Shown here in pieces: positions 25,420 to 34,569 of a DNA stretch of 64,000 bases. Within the stretch, counting starts at the first letter, position 1; the number at the start of each line of letters is the position of its first letter. Made by a program: the position numbers and the translations under genes. The DNA lies in the NCBI GenBank assembly GCA_012515445.1, contig JAAYYI010000055.1, forward strand, positions 56,238 through 120,237, in the 5' to 3' direction. The stretch comes from Candidatus Bathyarchaeota archaeon. Lineage in GTDB: Archaea > Thermoproteota > Bathyarchaeia > Bathyarchaeales > Bathycorpusculaceae. The notes under the pieces were generated by a model that had not been told where the DNA came from, made no database searches, and was given only the letters and a program-made list of their open reading frames with translations.

Positions 25420-26115
25420 CTATACCGCGATAGATGCCTCTTTTTGTTCTCCACCAACGGTTTGCTTAGCAGATTTAGGCTTTATCGCTGGTAAAACAAA
25501 CTCCGCTATCACTAGGATCATGATTACAGCGACCACGATTGGCAGAGCCCAGTAAGTATTCCGCATAAGCAGGGTAGTCCAGCCCACATATGGAACACGC
25601 ATGACTACTCTTCCCAAAATTTGCTCCTCTGTCACGCCTTGCCCTGTATTCCAAAATGTGTACGAGTCGTACTCTGTGGATGTGATGCTTGCGGGCCAAT
25701 GGTGGCCGTTGCCGTCGCCTTTTGTTTGGAAATAATATGTTCCGTTGACTTCGTATCTTGCCACTATACGATGCACAATCGGAGTGGCTCCCAAGTTGAC
25801 TTCCAATTCAGGATTGCGGTAGACTATTATGTCACTGTTTGGGTAGTTAACGTTGTATTCCTCAACATTATCTAATCTCTGAATGATGATTAAGTCGCCG
25901 ATGTGTAGAGTTTGGGTAAATACATCTGACAAGCCATCGCATCTACCTGCCGCTATACACATGCTGCCGCTTTCAACAACCCGTATCGGCGTATCAGTGC
26001 CTAAAGCAAGACCTAGAACGAAGTATCCGCCTAAAACGATCACTATGACTAGGCCGATTGCGATTAGGGTTTTAACAAACTCGCTGTTTAGGATACGTTT
26101 AGGTTTGCTAGCCAC
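25420..26115 (-). CDS. archaeal type I signal peptidase
   Basis: About 231 residues. An N-terminal membrane helix (FVKTLIAIGLVIVIVLGGYFVLGLALG) is followed by the catalytic serine motif VVESGSM, DLIIIQ, the TPIVHRIV segment with the His that replaces the bacterial lysine, and TKGDGNGHHWPA box E. A second membrane helix lies near the C-terminus. It removes Sec signal peptides outside the membrane. A GTG start after AGGAG (VASKPKRIL) is preferred to the frame's upstream ATG at 26199, which adds 28 hydrophobic residues lying in the promoter region. Confidence 0.92.
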   Translation of the reverse strand: MASKPKRILNSEFVKTLIAIGLVIVIVLGGYFVLGLALGTDTPIRVVESGSMCIAAGRCDGLSDVFTQTLHIGDLIIIQRLDNVEEYNVNYPNSDIIVYRNPELEVNLGATPIVHRIVARYEVNGTYYFQTKGDGNGHHWPASITSTEYDSYTFWNTGQGVTEEQILGRVVMRVPYVGWTTLLMRNTYWALPIVVAVIMILVIAEFVLPAIKPKSAKQTVGGEQKEASIAV

Positions 26116-26225
26116 AGTTACCGTTCTCCTAATAAGGTAGGGTGACTGCCGGGATGGTTTTAAAACTACCGATAGGAAAAAGAAAAATAGCGAGTGCACT
26201 CTATTCTGGCACTACTATTAGTTGA

Positions 26226-26396
26226 CTAAATTTTGCTCTTGCTTAATACTTCGCGGAATACGTTGCCGCATTTGGAGCATTCGTACAGGCCGATTTCTAG
26301 TTGCATGCGTTTTCCTGTTTTGTCTGGGCGGCCTGCCATTTTCCATGTCTTCTTTGCTGTTTTTACTTCAGTTCCACATTTTGGACATTTTGCCAT
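26226..26396 (-). CDS. small zinc-ribbon protein
   Basis: 56 residues from MAKCPKCGTEVKTAKKTWKM to VFREVLSKSKI. Two zinc knuckles, CPKCG (Cys4, Cys7) and CSKCG (Cys40, Cys43), flank a basic, aromatic linker that includes GRPDKTGKRMQLEIGLYE. This is a conserved small ribbon seen in several archaeal genomes, sometimes labelled as chorismate-binding, with no firm function. It is likely a nucleic-acid- or protein-binding zinc ribbon. The ATG follows AGGAAATCT. Confidence 0.75.
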   Translation of the reverse strand: MAKCPKCGTEVKTAKKTWKMAGRPDKTGKRMQLEIGLYECSKCGNVFREVLSKSKI

Positions 26397-26633
26397 TTGT
26401 TAGATTTCCTCCGTATTATCGCTTTGATGCCATTCGCCTTATTGGATAAAAAAGTTTCCATTGAATTCAAATACATATTTTATTGTACAACATGCAGTTT
26501 AGACATAAACATGTTTAAGGCATGGCAAACTGGTTTTGTAAATGTAGAAACACTCTATTCAGTACATGAATAATCATCAAGAACAACACCAATAAAACAG
26601 GTATACACCACATAAATGCAAAACCGAAGATTT

Positions 26634-26710
26634 AACCTGTTAATTACAGGTTGAAGCCGCAACATTTTTTATTGCAAAAACAAAGCTATCATCTAATCAA
26701 CCTGAAGGTT
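26634..26710 (+). promoter_or_regulatory. pair of inverted repeats upstream of the Lhr helicase
   Basis: AACCTGT-TAATT-ACAGGTT (26634-26652) is a 7-base perfect inverted repeat. AACCTGAAGGTT at 26699-26710 has the same AACCT half-sites with a 2-base centre. Shared half-sites in one 77-base promoter interval suggest an operator for a dimeric regulator. Regulator unknown. Confidence 0.4.
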
Positions 26711-26718
26711 AATTTATA

Positions 26719-29607
26719 TTGCAAGCCGCTTCTGAGAATGCTTTTGAAATACTCGTAAAGCCTATACGAAAGCTAATTGAACAGAGAGGATTCACCAAAC
26801 CCACAGAACCACAGGAAAAAGTAATCCCTAAAATCCTAGAAGGAAAAAACGTTCTCTTAATCTCTCCTACAGCAACAGGGAAAACCGAAGCAGCATTCCT
26901 GCCGGTTCTAAGCATGCTACTCCAGCAGCCTAAAACACCCGGCATAAAAGTCCTCTACATCACACCTCTGCGTGCATTAAACCGGGACATGCTAGAGCGG
27001 ATGCAGTGGTGGTGCAACAACCTCGACATCAAACTCGCCGTACGACATGGGGACACCGAACAGAAGGAACGCACAAGACAAAGCCAGTGCCCACCAGACA
27101 TATTAATCACCACGCCCGAAACACTTCAGGCAATACTTTCCGGGTGGCTTCTGCGGCAGCATCTTCAGGCCCTCAAGTGGGTAGTAATCGACGAAGTACA
27201 CGAGTTATCCGACAGCAAAAGAGGCAGCCAACTCGCGTTAGCCTTGGAACGCGTAAGAGGTTTAATTGGGCGGGACTTTCAGATGGTTGGTTTATCGGCG
27301 ACGGTTGGTAGCCCAGAAAAAGTCGCACAGTTCCTCGTCGGCAACCAGAGGCAGGTTGAAATCGTCAGGGTCTCAGTTGCAAAGATGGTTAATCTGAAGG
27401 TGATTTATCCTAAACCAACCGAGGAGGATGTGAGGTTTGCGGGCAAAATCTATACGCATCCAGAAGTCGCCGCTCGACTGCGAATTATCCGTGACTACAT
27501 GACCAAACGCAAATCTGTTCTTCTCTTCACTAACACGCGATCGGTTTCAGAGGTTTTAGCTTCGCGTTTCAAAGTATGGGACGTAGATTTCCCAATCTCA
27601 ATCCACCATGGTTCACTTGCGAAGCCTTCACGTATAGCAGCCGAAGCAGGGCTCAAACGCGGTGACCTCAAAGGTTTAATCGCGACAAGTAGCCTCGAAC
27701 TCGGCATAGATGTCGGCCACATCGACTTCGTAATCCAATATATGAGTCCACGTCAAGTTTCAAGGCTTATTCAGCGTGTCGGTAGGGCAGGCCACACGTA
27801 CGGTAACCTCTCAGAAGGCTTAATCATAGGCATGGACTCCGATGACACACTAGAAGCTCTCGTGATCGCACGCAGAGCCTTAAACGAGCAGCTTGAGCCA
27901 ATCACTATACCAGACAAACCCTATGATGTCTTGACACATCAAGTCGCCGGATTACTGCTTAAAAATAGGCGCTTAACATTCCAAGAAATTCTTGATACCT
28001 GCAAAAAAGCGACGCCTTTCGAGAACCTCACCCTCGCCGACGTTGAGAAAGTTATCAAGTACATGCATGAACGCTTTCCAAGGTTAGCGTGGGCAAGCCT
28101 TGAGGATCAAGTTGTGCTAAAACCGCAGCGCACTAAAGCCCTCTTTGAATACTACTTCGACAACCTCTCTATGATCCCAGTGGAAAAGCAGTTTCTTGTC
28201 ATAGACGAGTCAGCAGATTCCTCAATCGGTGTCTTAGATGAAGCGTTTATGGCTGAGTACGGCAAACCCGGAACCAAATTCATCATACGTGGAAGCCCAT
28301 GGCAGATTATTCACGCCACCGAAGACAAAGTGTACGTGCGGCCAGTTGATGACCCCACAGGTTCTATTCCTAGCTGGATCGGCGAGGAAATCCCCGTGCC
28401 ATACGAGATTGCGCAGGAGCTGGCAGAAATACGAGGTTTCGTCGAGGACGAGAACCAGCGTGGCTGTACACCAGAGGAAATCAGTCGCGAATTATCAGAA
28501 AAGTACCCAGCAAGCCCAGAAAACATCCTGCATGCTTTGGTCGAGACCTTGGAGCAGGTGCACAGCGGCTTCCCGGTGCCCACACCCAAACGCATCGTTG
28601 TAGAGGACTGGACAGAATTCATAATTATACACTCGAACTTTGGCTCGAACACTAATCGCGCGTTGGCGCAGTTGCTCGGTCAAGTATTATCAGATAAGCT
28701 GGGAAGAGGCATCGTGGTACAGCATGATCCATACAGGATATTCGTTCAGACTATGGGTGCAATGAGCGCTGAGCGGCTGGTTGAAGTGTTAAAAGAGATC
28801 AAGGATATGCCAGAGCAGGCCATCAGAAGCACCTTAACGTTATCTACTGTCAAAACTGGCCTGTTTAAGCGCAGAGTCATCCAAGTTGCGAGACGCTTCG
28901 GCGCACTCAAGAAGTGGGCGGACTTCAGCAACGTCAGCTTGCAGAAGCTCATCAGCAGCTTTGAGGGAACACCGATCTACGAGGAAGGCCTCAAAGAGGT
29001 TTTTAGCAAAGACTTGGACGCTGACGGACTGGTTATGGTCCTTAGAAGGCTACGCGAGGGTGAAGTCAGGCTTCAAGTGGTTGAGACAGGTGGTAATGCA
29101 ACCCCTGTGGCGCGTGTTGGCATCGAGCGTGTTAGTATGAAAACTGATTTGATTCCGCCGGAGCAGATGCGTGCAGTGCTCGTTGAATCAGCGAAGGCGC
29201 GGCTGCTCAACGAGACAGGCAACTTTGTATGTACCAGCTGCTGGGACTACATGGAGATGATCAGAATCAAGGACCTGCCGGATAAGCTGAAGTGTCCACG
29301 TTGTGGCTCAAATGCGATCGGAATGCTTAAAGTTGAGGAGGAAAAAGCCGCTGGATTGCTTGATAAGAAGGGCGAGAATCTGGCGAAGGACGAGGAGAAG
29401 ATGCAGACAATGGCTAAGAAAACCGCCTGTTTGGTTGAGAAGTACGGTAAGGCTGCGGCTGTTGGTTTGAGCGCTCGGCATGTTAGTATTGCTGACATCG
29501 GCGAAGTTCTAGAAAAGGAGCCTAAACTTTCGGATAGGTTCTACGAGCTTGTTTTGGAGGCGGAACGTAAGGTTCTCAACAGGCGTTTCCATGCTAACAA
29601 GCCGTAA
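26719..29607 (+). CDS. lhr: Lhr-family ATP-dependent helicase
   Basis: 962 residues. Motif I SPTATGKTEA (Lys55), motif Ia YITPLRALNRD, motif II DEVH (158-161), motif III LSATVG, motif IV LLFTNTRSVSE, motif V GLIATSSLELGIDVGHIDFVIQY and motif VI RLIQRVGRAGH give a complete SF2 core. A winged-helix and Lhr-specific beta-barrel region follow, and a C-terminal zinc ribbon CTSCWDYMEMIRIKDLPDKLKCPRCG. Lhr-type helicases unwind forked DNA and RNA-DNA hybrids in replication-fork repair. A TTG at 26719 is preceded by AGGTT. It overlaps the convergent membrane gene by 14 bases. Confidence 0.96.
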   Translation: MQAASENAFEILVKPIRKLIEQRGFTKPTEPQEKVIPKILEGKNVLLISPTATGKTEAAFLPVLSMLLQQPKTPGIKVLYITPLRALNRDMLERMQWWCNNLDIKLAVRHGDTEQKERTRQSQCPPDILITTPETLQAILSGWLLRQHLQALKWVVIDEVHELSDSKRGSQLALALERVRGLIGRDFQMVGLSATVGSPEKVAQFLVGNQRQVEIVRVSVAKMVNLKVIYPKPTEEDVRFAGKIYTHPEVAARLRIIRDYMTKRKSVLLFTNTRSVSEVLASRFKVWDVDFPISIHHGSLAKPSRIAAEAGLKRGDLKGLIATSSLELGIDVGHIDFVIQYMSPRQVSRLIQRVGRAGHTYGNLSEGLIIGMDSDDTLEALVIARRALNEQLEPITIPDKPYDVLTHQVAGLLLKNRRLTFQEILDTCKKATPFENLTLADVEKVIKYMHERFPRLAWASLEDQVVLKPQRTKALFEYYFDNLSMIPVEKQFLVIDESADSSIGVLDEAFMAEYGKPGTKFIIRGSPWQIIHATEDKVYVRPVDDPTGSIPSWIGEEIPVPYEIAQELAEIRGFVEDENQRGCTPEEISRELSEKYPASPENILHALVETLEQVHSGFPVPTPKRIVVEDWTEFIIIHSNFGSNTNRALAQLLGQVLSDKLGRGIVVQHDPYRIFVQTMGAMSAERLVEVLKEIKDMPEQAIRSTLTLSTVKTGLFKRRVIQVARRFGALKKWADFSNVSLQKLISSFEGTPIYEEGLKEVFSKDLDADGLVMVLRRLREGEVRLQVVETGGNATPVARVGIERVSMKTDLIPPEQMRAVLVESAKARLLNETGNFVCTSCWDYMEMIRIKDLPDKLKCPRCGSNAIGMLKVEEEKAAGLLDKKGENLAKDEEKMQTMAKKTACLVEKYGKAAAVGLSARHVSIADIGEVLEKEPKLSDRFYELVLEAERKVLNRRFHANKP

Positions 29608-30496
29608 TCTCATTTTTCTCATGCTTATTTTTTCGTTTTGCGGCGAAAACAGCGATGAACTCCACAGCGGTTAAGGCGGCGACTGCGACTATTGGAAGCC
29701 AATCGTAAGCGTACATGTCGCCAACTGAGCCGTTAACCCTCTTTTCAAGAAAGGTTAAAGCGATGTTGCTGTAGAAGAAGAACGGCAGATTAAAAGCTGC
29801 AATTAATCCGATTGAGCAGATTAGGAACTTTTTGAGGTTTGCCCTGTTGTACCAGAGGAGTATTGGGATAGCCAGCAATGTTACTCTTGGATCAAAAGAG
29901 GACAATGCCACCAGAAATGCGGAATGCCAGGGCTTTTTTATGAAGGCAAAGTAGATTGCTGCGGCTATGAGTGCTGTCTGGATTACATGCGCGTTTGCCA
30001 GTGCGTAACCCCAGTAGTAGCCTTGGAAGAGGTACATTAAGCCAAAATGGTTCAAGTCGGCTACTGGCAATAGCAGGACCACGACGATAGCGATGGAGCC
30101 TAAAAGTAGCGGTTTGCCTTGAAGCAGCTTATAGAGTAGAAATGCAAGCGCAAAGATCGAGATTAACTGTATGAAGTCGAAGACGTTTAGGGCGGTCTGG
30201 TAATCTAATGTCAGAAGGGGCGAGAAGAAGACTAGAAAAGACGGTGGATACATGAATGTCTGTGGTTTAGGTAAAATCACGTAGTCCCCTTGGATGTAGT
30301 CGCCTGAGTAGTAGATGGCGGTGGGGTTCTGGATTAGTCGCCATGCGCCGATGTAGTAGGCTGAGAAGTCAGCTGCGTAGGTTGAGTCTAGCTGCTTGAA
30401 CGTGCGGGGGTAAGCTTCGATGAAGGTGGCGACGTTTAATGCCAACGCTACTATGATGACTGCAGCAAGTGCTTTTTTCTTGTTTTCCGCTAACAC
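29594..30496 (-). CDS. GT87-like membrane glycosyltransferase
   Basis: 300 residues with about eight hydrophobic helices. The first loop, DFSAYYIGAWRLIQNPTAIYY, and then FMYPPSFLVFFSPLLTL is the characteristic pattern of GT87-type polyprenyl-phosphate-mannose mannosyltransferases, where the Asp in the first loop is catalytic. Shorter than typical GT87 proteins (about 380-430), so it may be a reduced member or another GT-C enzyme. It probably transfers a sugar from a lipid carrier outside the membrane; acceptor unknown. Confidence 0.65.
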   Translation of the reverse strand: MLAENKKKALAAVIIVALALNVATFIEAYPRTFKQLDSTYAADFSAYYIGAWRLIQNPTAIYYSGDYIQGDYVILPKPQTFMYPPSFLVFFSPLLTLDYQTALNVFDFIQLISIFALAFLLYKLLQGKPLLLGSIAIVVVLLLPVADLNHFGLMYLFQGYYWGYALANAHVIQTALIAAAIYFAFIKKPWHSAFLVALSSFDPRVTLLAIPILLWYNRANLKKFLICSIGLIAAFNLPFFFYSNIALTFLEKRVNGSVGDMYAYDWLPIVAVAALTAVEFIAVFAAKRKNKHEKNEITAC

Positions 30497-30630
30497 TTAG
30501 TTCTTCTCTAGATAAGTACTGTCTACAAAATCATTTTAGACTTTTGATGGTATCAAAAATACAGCATCTTTTTAGCCTAGAACTTTCTATTTTAACTTGT
30601 TTGCTTGTTATGTAATAGGAGTTATAGCGT

Positions 30631-30960
30631 GTGGAGATAAGCCGAAAAAACCTACGCAACGAAGTTCTGGAACGCATAAAATTCGTCCGCACCTGCGTCA
30701 TGGCGAGGGAACTATGCCTACTCGTACGCACCAACAGGGCAGTTCTGGAGCCAAAAGACGTAGAGGACATATGTATGCATATAAGCGGACTCTGCAAAGA
30801 AGAAGGCTGCAGCGAACCAAGCGAGCTCTGCACCAAAGCGGCTGCGGCAATCGGAAGCGGAGACGAAGAAAAATATCTGGATCTCTGCGCTCAGAGCTGC
30901 GTCAAATGCGGCGAAGCAAAGCGTCCACAGCGCCCCAAAAACGATGCCTACGTATCATAG
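30631..30960 (+). CDS. cysteine-rich helical protein, function unknown
   Basis: 109 residues with nine cysteines (positions about 22, 29, 48, 54, 59, 66, 85, 89, 92) in helical spacing, ending LDLCAQSCVKCGEAKRP. The closing CAxxCxxC segment and helical character recall four-helix-bundle copper-storage (Csp/DUF326) proteins, but the rest does not line up well, so this is a suggestion only. A GTG start follows AGGAG. The aKMT gene starts 31 bases downstream in the same direction. Confidence 0.55.
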   Translation: MEISRKNLRNEVLERIKFVRTCVMARELCLLVRTNRAVLEPKDVEDICMHISGLCKEEGCSEPSELCTKAAAAIGSGDEEKYLDLCAQSCVKCGEAKRPQRPKNDAYVS

Positions 30961-30991
30961 CGAGCAGAGAAGCATTCTGAGGTAGATTGGT

Positions 30992-31468
30992 ATGTTTATC
31001 GCTCCGTTTGTTCCAAGTCCATCGCTTGTAGTAGCATACATGCTTAAGCTTGCAGATTTGAAGTCAGGTGAAGTCCTTTTTGACATGGGAGCGGGCGACG
31101 GCAGAACGGTGATTATGGCGGCGAAAGCGTTTGGCGCACGTGGCGTCGGTATCGAGTTGCGGGAGGACTTGGCGAAGAAGGCGATGGGTTCAATCCACGA
31201 GAGCGGTTTGGATGACCGCGTGACGATCGTTAACGATGACATGTTTAACGTTAACTTGACTGCGGCGGATGTGGTTTACCTGTATTTGACGACGAGCGCC
31301 AATGAGAAGATCAAGCCTAAGCTGGAACGCGACCTTAAAAAGGGCGCACGAGTCGTCAGCCACGATTACGAAGTAGTCGGCTGGCATCCCGAGAAGATAG
31401 AGACCTTCTGCGAAAACCCGCAACTGGGGTATCCTTCGCATACGATTTACCTATACAGAAAAACCTGA
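30992..31468 (+). CDS. class I SAM methyltransferase, aKMT-like
   Basis: 158 residues. It opens FIAPFVPSPSLVVAYMLKLAD, has motif I VLFDMGAGDGRTVIMAAKAFGARGVGIELREDL, then IVNDDMFNVNLTAADVVYLYLTTSANEKIKPKLERDLKKGARVVSHDYEV. This sequence is close to the archaeal protein lysine methyltransferase aKMT of Sulfolobus, which monomethylates many proteins, including chromatin proteins and replication factors. The call rests on the YLYLTTSANEKIKPKLE and VVSHDYE blocks. A hairpin and T-run at 31461-31506 end the transcript. Confidence 0.85.
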   Translation: MFIAPFVPSPSLVVAYMLKLADLKSGEVLFDMGAGDGRTVIMAAKAFGARGVGIELREDLAKKAMGSIHESGLDDRVTIVNDDMFNVNLTAADVVYLYLTTSANEKIKPKLERDLKKGARVVSHDYEVVGWHPEKIETFCENPQLGYPSHTIYLYRKT

Positions 31469-31506
31469 ACGGCAGGTTTGGCTTCTGGTCGACTGCGGTT
31501 TTTTTT
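31461..31506 (+). terminator. stem-loop plus T-run after the methyltransferase
   Basis: AAACCTG-AACGG-CAGGTTT (31461-31479) spans the stop codon; a run of eight T follows at 31499-31506. The layout fits a transcription terminator, although archaea may use the T-run alone. Confidence 0.6.
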
Positions 31507-31879
31507 ATAGCCCCCTTATTTATAGGCTCAACGTTTGCTGAGAGAAGAAGCTGAGAAACACGCGATTGCTGATTGCCTACTGCGAAGTTTACATGATTGC
31601 TGCATGGACACGATTTTTTTCTTATATCTGTTTCTGGGGTATACGCTTTTTGGGGTTTGGATGCGTCTGTTGCTCTCAAGCTACCTCCCTCCCCTTATAA
31701 AAAGCGCCAATTTAAGACCTACCCGTCTCAGAGTGAGGCCCTCTCCCTATCAAATGCTTAGAGATCCTTTCTACAGGTTGCTGCATGGCTATCCTACTAG
31801 AGCAAATAGGCAAATAGCCACGTAGAGCATCGCTGATTTACGCTGATTTACGGGGACAGATTTTAATTCATCCGAACTA
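31507..31879. other. 373-base intergenic region without a supported gene
   Basis: No frame here has a convincing start or family match. A TATA-like ttataaaaag lies at 31695-31704, far from the next start (31880), so it may drive a short RNA that ends before the MFS gene. The decamer CGCTGATTTA is tandemly repeated at 31831-31850, and caaatag repeats nearby at 31803-31817. I see no clear RNA fold. Confidence 0.35.
31831..31850 (+). repeat. tandem decamer repeat
   Basis: CGCTGATTTA occurs twice head to tail, 30 bases before the MFS start codon. It could be a regulator site or simple slippage. Confidence 0.5.
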
Positions 31880-33115
31880 ATGATTGCTCATATGTGGCGG
31901 CTAGGAACTTTCTTTCATGAGATGGCTTACGGTTTACTATCCGTATTCATCCCAATGTACATCGTCACATCGGCTGCGCTTGGCGGTTTAGGGGGAAGCT
32001 TATTCGACTTAGGCTTGATCACTGCCCTCTCCGTTGTATTCACGATTCCTGCCGCTTACTTCTGGGGCTGGATATGCGACCGAATACGCCGCTATAAAAT
32101 CTTCATCCTGCTGTCTTTTCTTTCCTCGGCGGTGATACTGTTCCTGTTAACGTTTTCTTTTGCACAGAACTTGGCTGTGTTTGCTGCGCTCTACATTCTG
32201 ATGAGTGTTCTGCACATAGCTCATGAATCGCCGAAAAACGTCTTAGTGGCAGAGAACTATTCACATGATCAGTGGGGTAGAGCATACGCCGTATATGAAG
32301 GGGTAACCGAAATAGGGCTAATAATCGGTTTAGGCATAGGCTTCTTCACTTTCAGCGCGTCAATCAGCTTCGGCATAAACGCAATACACTCGTTCTATGT
32401 CTGCAGCATCCTTAGCTTCATCGCCTTTTTGCTGTCATTGTTCTTCATCGCTGATCCGTTAGTGAATTTTGAGCGCCGCTTGGTAGGCATGGAAAACAAG
32501 CTTAACTTCGTCAATAGCGGCTTTCAAACCTTGTCTAAAATGTGGCGCGGTAACATGGATATATCAGGTTTCAAGCAGACTCGCTTCTTAGGCTTCGGTT
32601 TGGCAATACTGTTCTTCACATTGGCAACAAGCGTATTCTTTACGCCACTTCCCGTATTCTTCACCGACTACTTAGGATTAGAACCTAGCTTAGTCTTCAT
32701 AGTCTACGTGCTATGCTCAGTCGGAGCAACTTCTGGGTATTTTTACGTTCGGAACAGGGCTTTTGGGGGTAATGTGAAAAGCCGAATAAGCCGAATGATA
32801 CTGCTTCGAAGTCTGCTGGTTTTCTTGACTGTTGTGGTTGTGAGTTTATCATTTAACGCCCTGGCGCTTTCTGGGTTGATGCTGATCGGTTTAGGCTTCG
32901 CATTCGCGGTTTACTCTATTCTGATGCTCTGTAACTCGATGGCTCTTGTACCCCAAGGAAAAACAGGCATAATCGACGTATTAGCTAGTTTAGGCACTGC
33001 AACTGGATCCTTCTTAGGCCCATTTCTAGCCGGTGTTATCGGTTATTTGCCGGCGTTTCTGATTGCAAGCACTCTTTTCCTTGTGGCCTTCGTCTGCATA
33101 AAGCTCCTATCGTAA
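31880..33115 (+). CDS. major facilitator superfamily transporter
   Basis: 411 residues with 12 hydrophobic helices in two six-helix halves joined by a charged loop (around FERRLVGMENKLNFVNSGF). The loop after helix 2 reads WGWICDRIRRYK, the MFS motif A (G-x-x-x-D-R-x-G/R-R), which supports the fold. Substrate cannot be read. The last helices are followed closely by the YkgJ-type gene (68 bases), which could be co-transcribed. Confidence 0.88.
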   Translation: MIAHMWRLGTFFHEMAYGLLSVFIPMYIVTSAALGGLGGSLFDLGLITALSVVFTIPAAYFWGWICDRIRRYKIFILLSFLSSAVILFLLTFSFAQNLAVFAALYILMSVLHIAHESPKNVLVAENYSHDQWGRAYAVYEGVTEIGLIIGLGIGFFTFSASISFGINAIHSFYVCSILSFIAFLLSLFFIADPLVNFERRLVGMENKLNFVNSGFQTLSKMWRGNMDISGFKQTRFLGFGLAILFFTLATSVFFTPLPVFFTDYLGLEPSLVFIVYVLCSVGATSGYFYVRNRAFGGNVKSRISRMILLRSLLVFLTVVVVSLSFNALALSGLMLIGLGFAFAVYSILMLCNSMALVPQGKTGIIDVLASLGTATGSFLGPFLAGVIGYLPAFLIASTLFLVAFVCIKLLS

Positions 33116-33182
33116 ACGCTGAAATATAGTTTTTTTAAGCAAAAACTTAATCCGCGATCCCCCATTTTCTCAACTGACTTCA

Positions 33183-33677
33183 ATGCAATACGTCCCTTGG
33201 CGAAACGTTAACAGTTGGCAATGCAAAGCATGTGGTTACTGCTGTAAACTCTATTCGGTAGTGCTGAACTTCGGTGAATACCTGCGTCTGACTCAAACGT
33301 ACGGACAAGGCGCCGCAGAGTCTGATTTGAGCCGCTTCTACATCAAGCGCCACAGCAACGGCGACTGCGCATTTCTAGGCTGTAAATCGCTGAAGTACTA
33401 CTGCGGGTTGCAGGCGACAAAGCCTGAGGCATGCAAAATCTGGCCATTTAAAGTGGCGGCCGAACCCAAGTATGGCGATGAGGACTTAGCAGCTTTCAAT
33501 TATGATGGAAAAGAGGTTTACATCTACGTCGATAACATGTGTAGTGGGGTACGGTATGGCAAGCCGACTTGGGAGTTTCAGAACCAGACGATTAAAGAGT
33601 TTGTCGAAATCGCGCTTGGCACACGGGAGTTTCAGCATCACGCAACTGGGCGCATTGGGTTTGAATGGCGGAAATAA
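33183..33677 (+). CDS. YkgJ-type CxxCxxCC cluster protein
   Basis: 164 residues. The N-terminal metal site WQCKACGYCCKLY is the signature of the YkgJ (zinc- or iron-chelating) family, continued by GDCAFLGCKSLKYYCGLQATKPEACKIWPF with four more cysteines and the typical RP-x-C-x2-PF-like ending. The family probably binds a metal or an iron-sulfur cluster; function not established. A second, longer member lies at 49979-50551. Confidence 0.8.
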   Translation: MQYVPWRNVNSWQCKACGYCCKLYSVVLNFGEYLRLTQTYGQGAAESDLSRFYIKRHSNGDCAFLGCKSLKYYCGLQATKPEACKIWPFKVAAEPKYGDEDLAAFNYDGKEVYIYVDNMCSGVRYGKPTWEFQNQTIKEFVEIALGTREFQHHATGRIGFEWRK

Positions 33678-33786
33678 ATTTTAGGTCTATATTTCAGAAA
33701 ACAACGATATCCAGCAAAAATTGGCAGTAACTTCATAAATCTGAAACCACTTTTAAGCACAAACACTTCCGCTAGAAGGCAACTAT

Positions 33787-34569
33787 ATGTCTAAACCAAA
33801 AGTCGGTGTTTCAATGCTCTACAGCCTAGGCGAACCATACAACCGCATGGTTAAACGCCTAGCAACAATGGAAACAAAATACATAGAGATACTTGACGAC
33901 GGCACCTATGACCTCAATAAGTCTCGAGTAGCGCAGCTAAAGGAAGCCGCCAAATCCTTAGATCTCACCTATAGCGTGCATGCACCGTTTGTGGATATAA
34001 ACATCGGTTCACCCGCCAAGCCCATGCTCGCCGCCGGCTTAAAACGCCTCAAACAATCCCTAGCCAATGCTAACGAACTTGACGCGAAGATGTGGACTTT
34101 CCACCCGGCACAGTTCACGGGTATCAGCGCCTTCTACCCTGATGGACTCTTCAAGCAGTCGTTCGAGAGTATAAAGGAGCTGTATGCCGTCGCGGAGGAT
34201 TACGGCGTCAATGTGGCGCTTGAGAATCTGCCCTCACAGTATGGTTATTTGATGAGTAAACCCGAGGAGTTCCAGCGGCTCTACAAAGAAACCAACCTGC
34301 CCATAGGCATCACGTTGGATTTGGGCCATGCGCATCTTGACCGTCAGATTCAGCCCTTCTTTGACCAGTTAGCCGACAAAATAGTGCATATCCACGCCAG
34401 CAACAACTACGGCAAGCAGGACGACCACAACGGAGTAGAAGACGGCAACATAGATTACAGCCAGTTTGTTGAGAATCTGCGAAGAATCGGCTACGACAAA
34501 TGGGTTATGGTTGAATCCATAAAGAAGGTGCCTGAGAGCATAGCCAAGCTAAAGCAGATTCTTGCTTAG
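33787..34569 (+). CDS. TIM-barrel sugar phosphate isomerase/epimerase (AP endonuclease 2-like)
   Basis: 260 residues in a TIM barrel. SVHAPFVDINIGSP, VNVALENLPSQYGYLMS, GITLDLGHAHLD, IVHIHASNNYGKQDDHNG and MVESIKK are the beta-strand ends that bind divalent metal in xylose-isomerase-like proteins: Glu in ALEN, Asp and His in DLGHA, His in HIHA. It could isomerise a sugar or act on abasic DNA. The GNIDYSQF segment favours a sugar epimerase. It overlaps the convergent RNase Z by 21 bases. Confidence 0.85.
   Translation: MSKPKVGVSMLYSLGEPYNRMVKRLATMETKYIEILDDGTYDLNKSRVAQLKEAAKSLDLTYSVHAPFVDINIGSPAKPMLAAGLKRLKQSLANANELDAKMWTFHPAQFTGISAFYPDGLFKQSFESIKELYAVAEDYGVNVALENLPSQYGYLMSKPEEFQRLYKETNLPIGITLDLGHAHLDRQIQPFFDQLADKIVHIHASNNYGKQDDHNGVEDGNIDYSQFVENLRRIGYDKWVMVESIKKVPESIAKLKQILA

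Noticed and set aside
31535-31825. Plus-strand frame of 96 residues in the gene-free stretch
   Set aside because: No good binding site, no family signature and no coding-like composition; it begins just after the T-run terminator.
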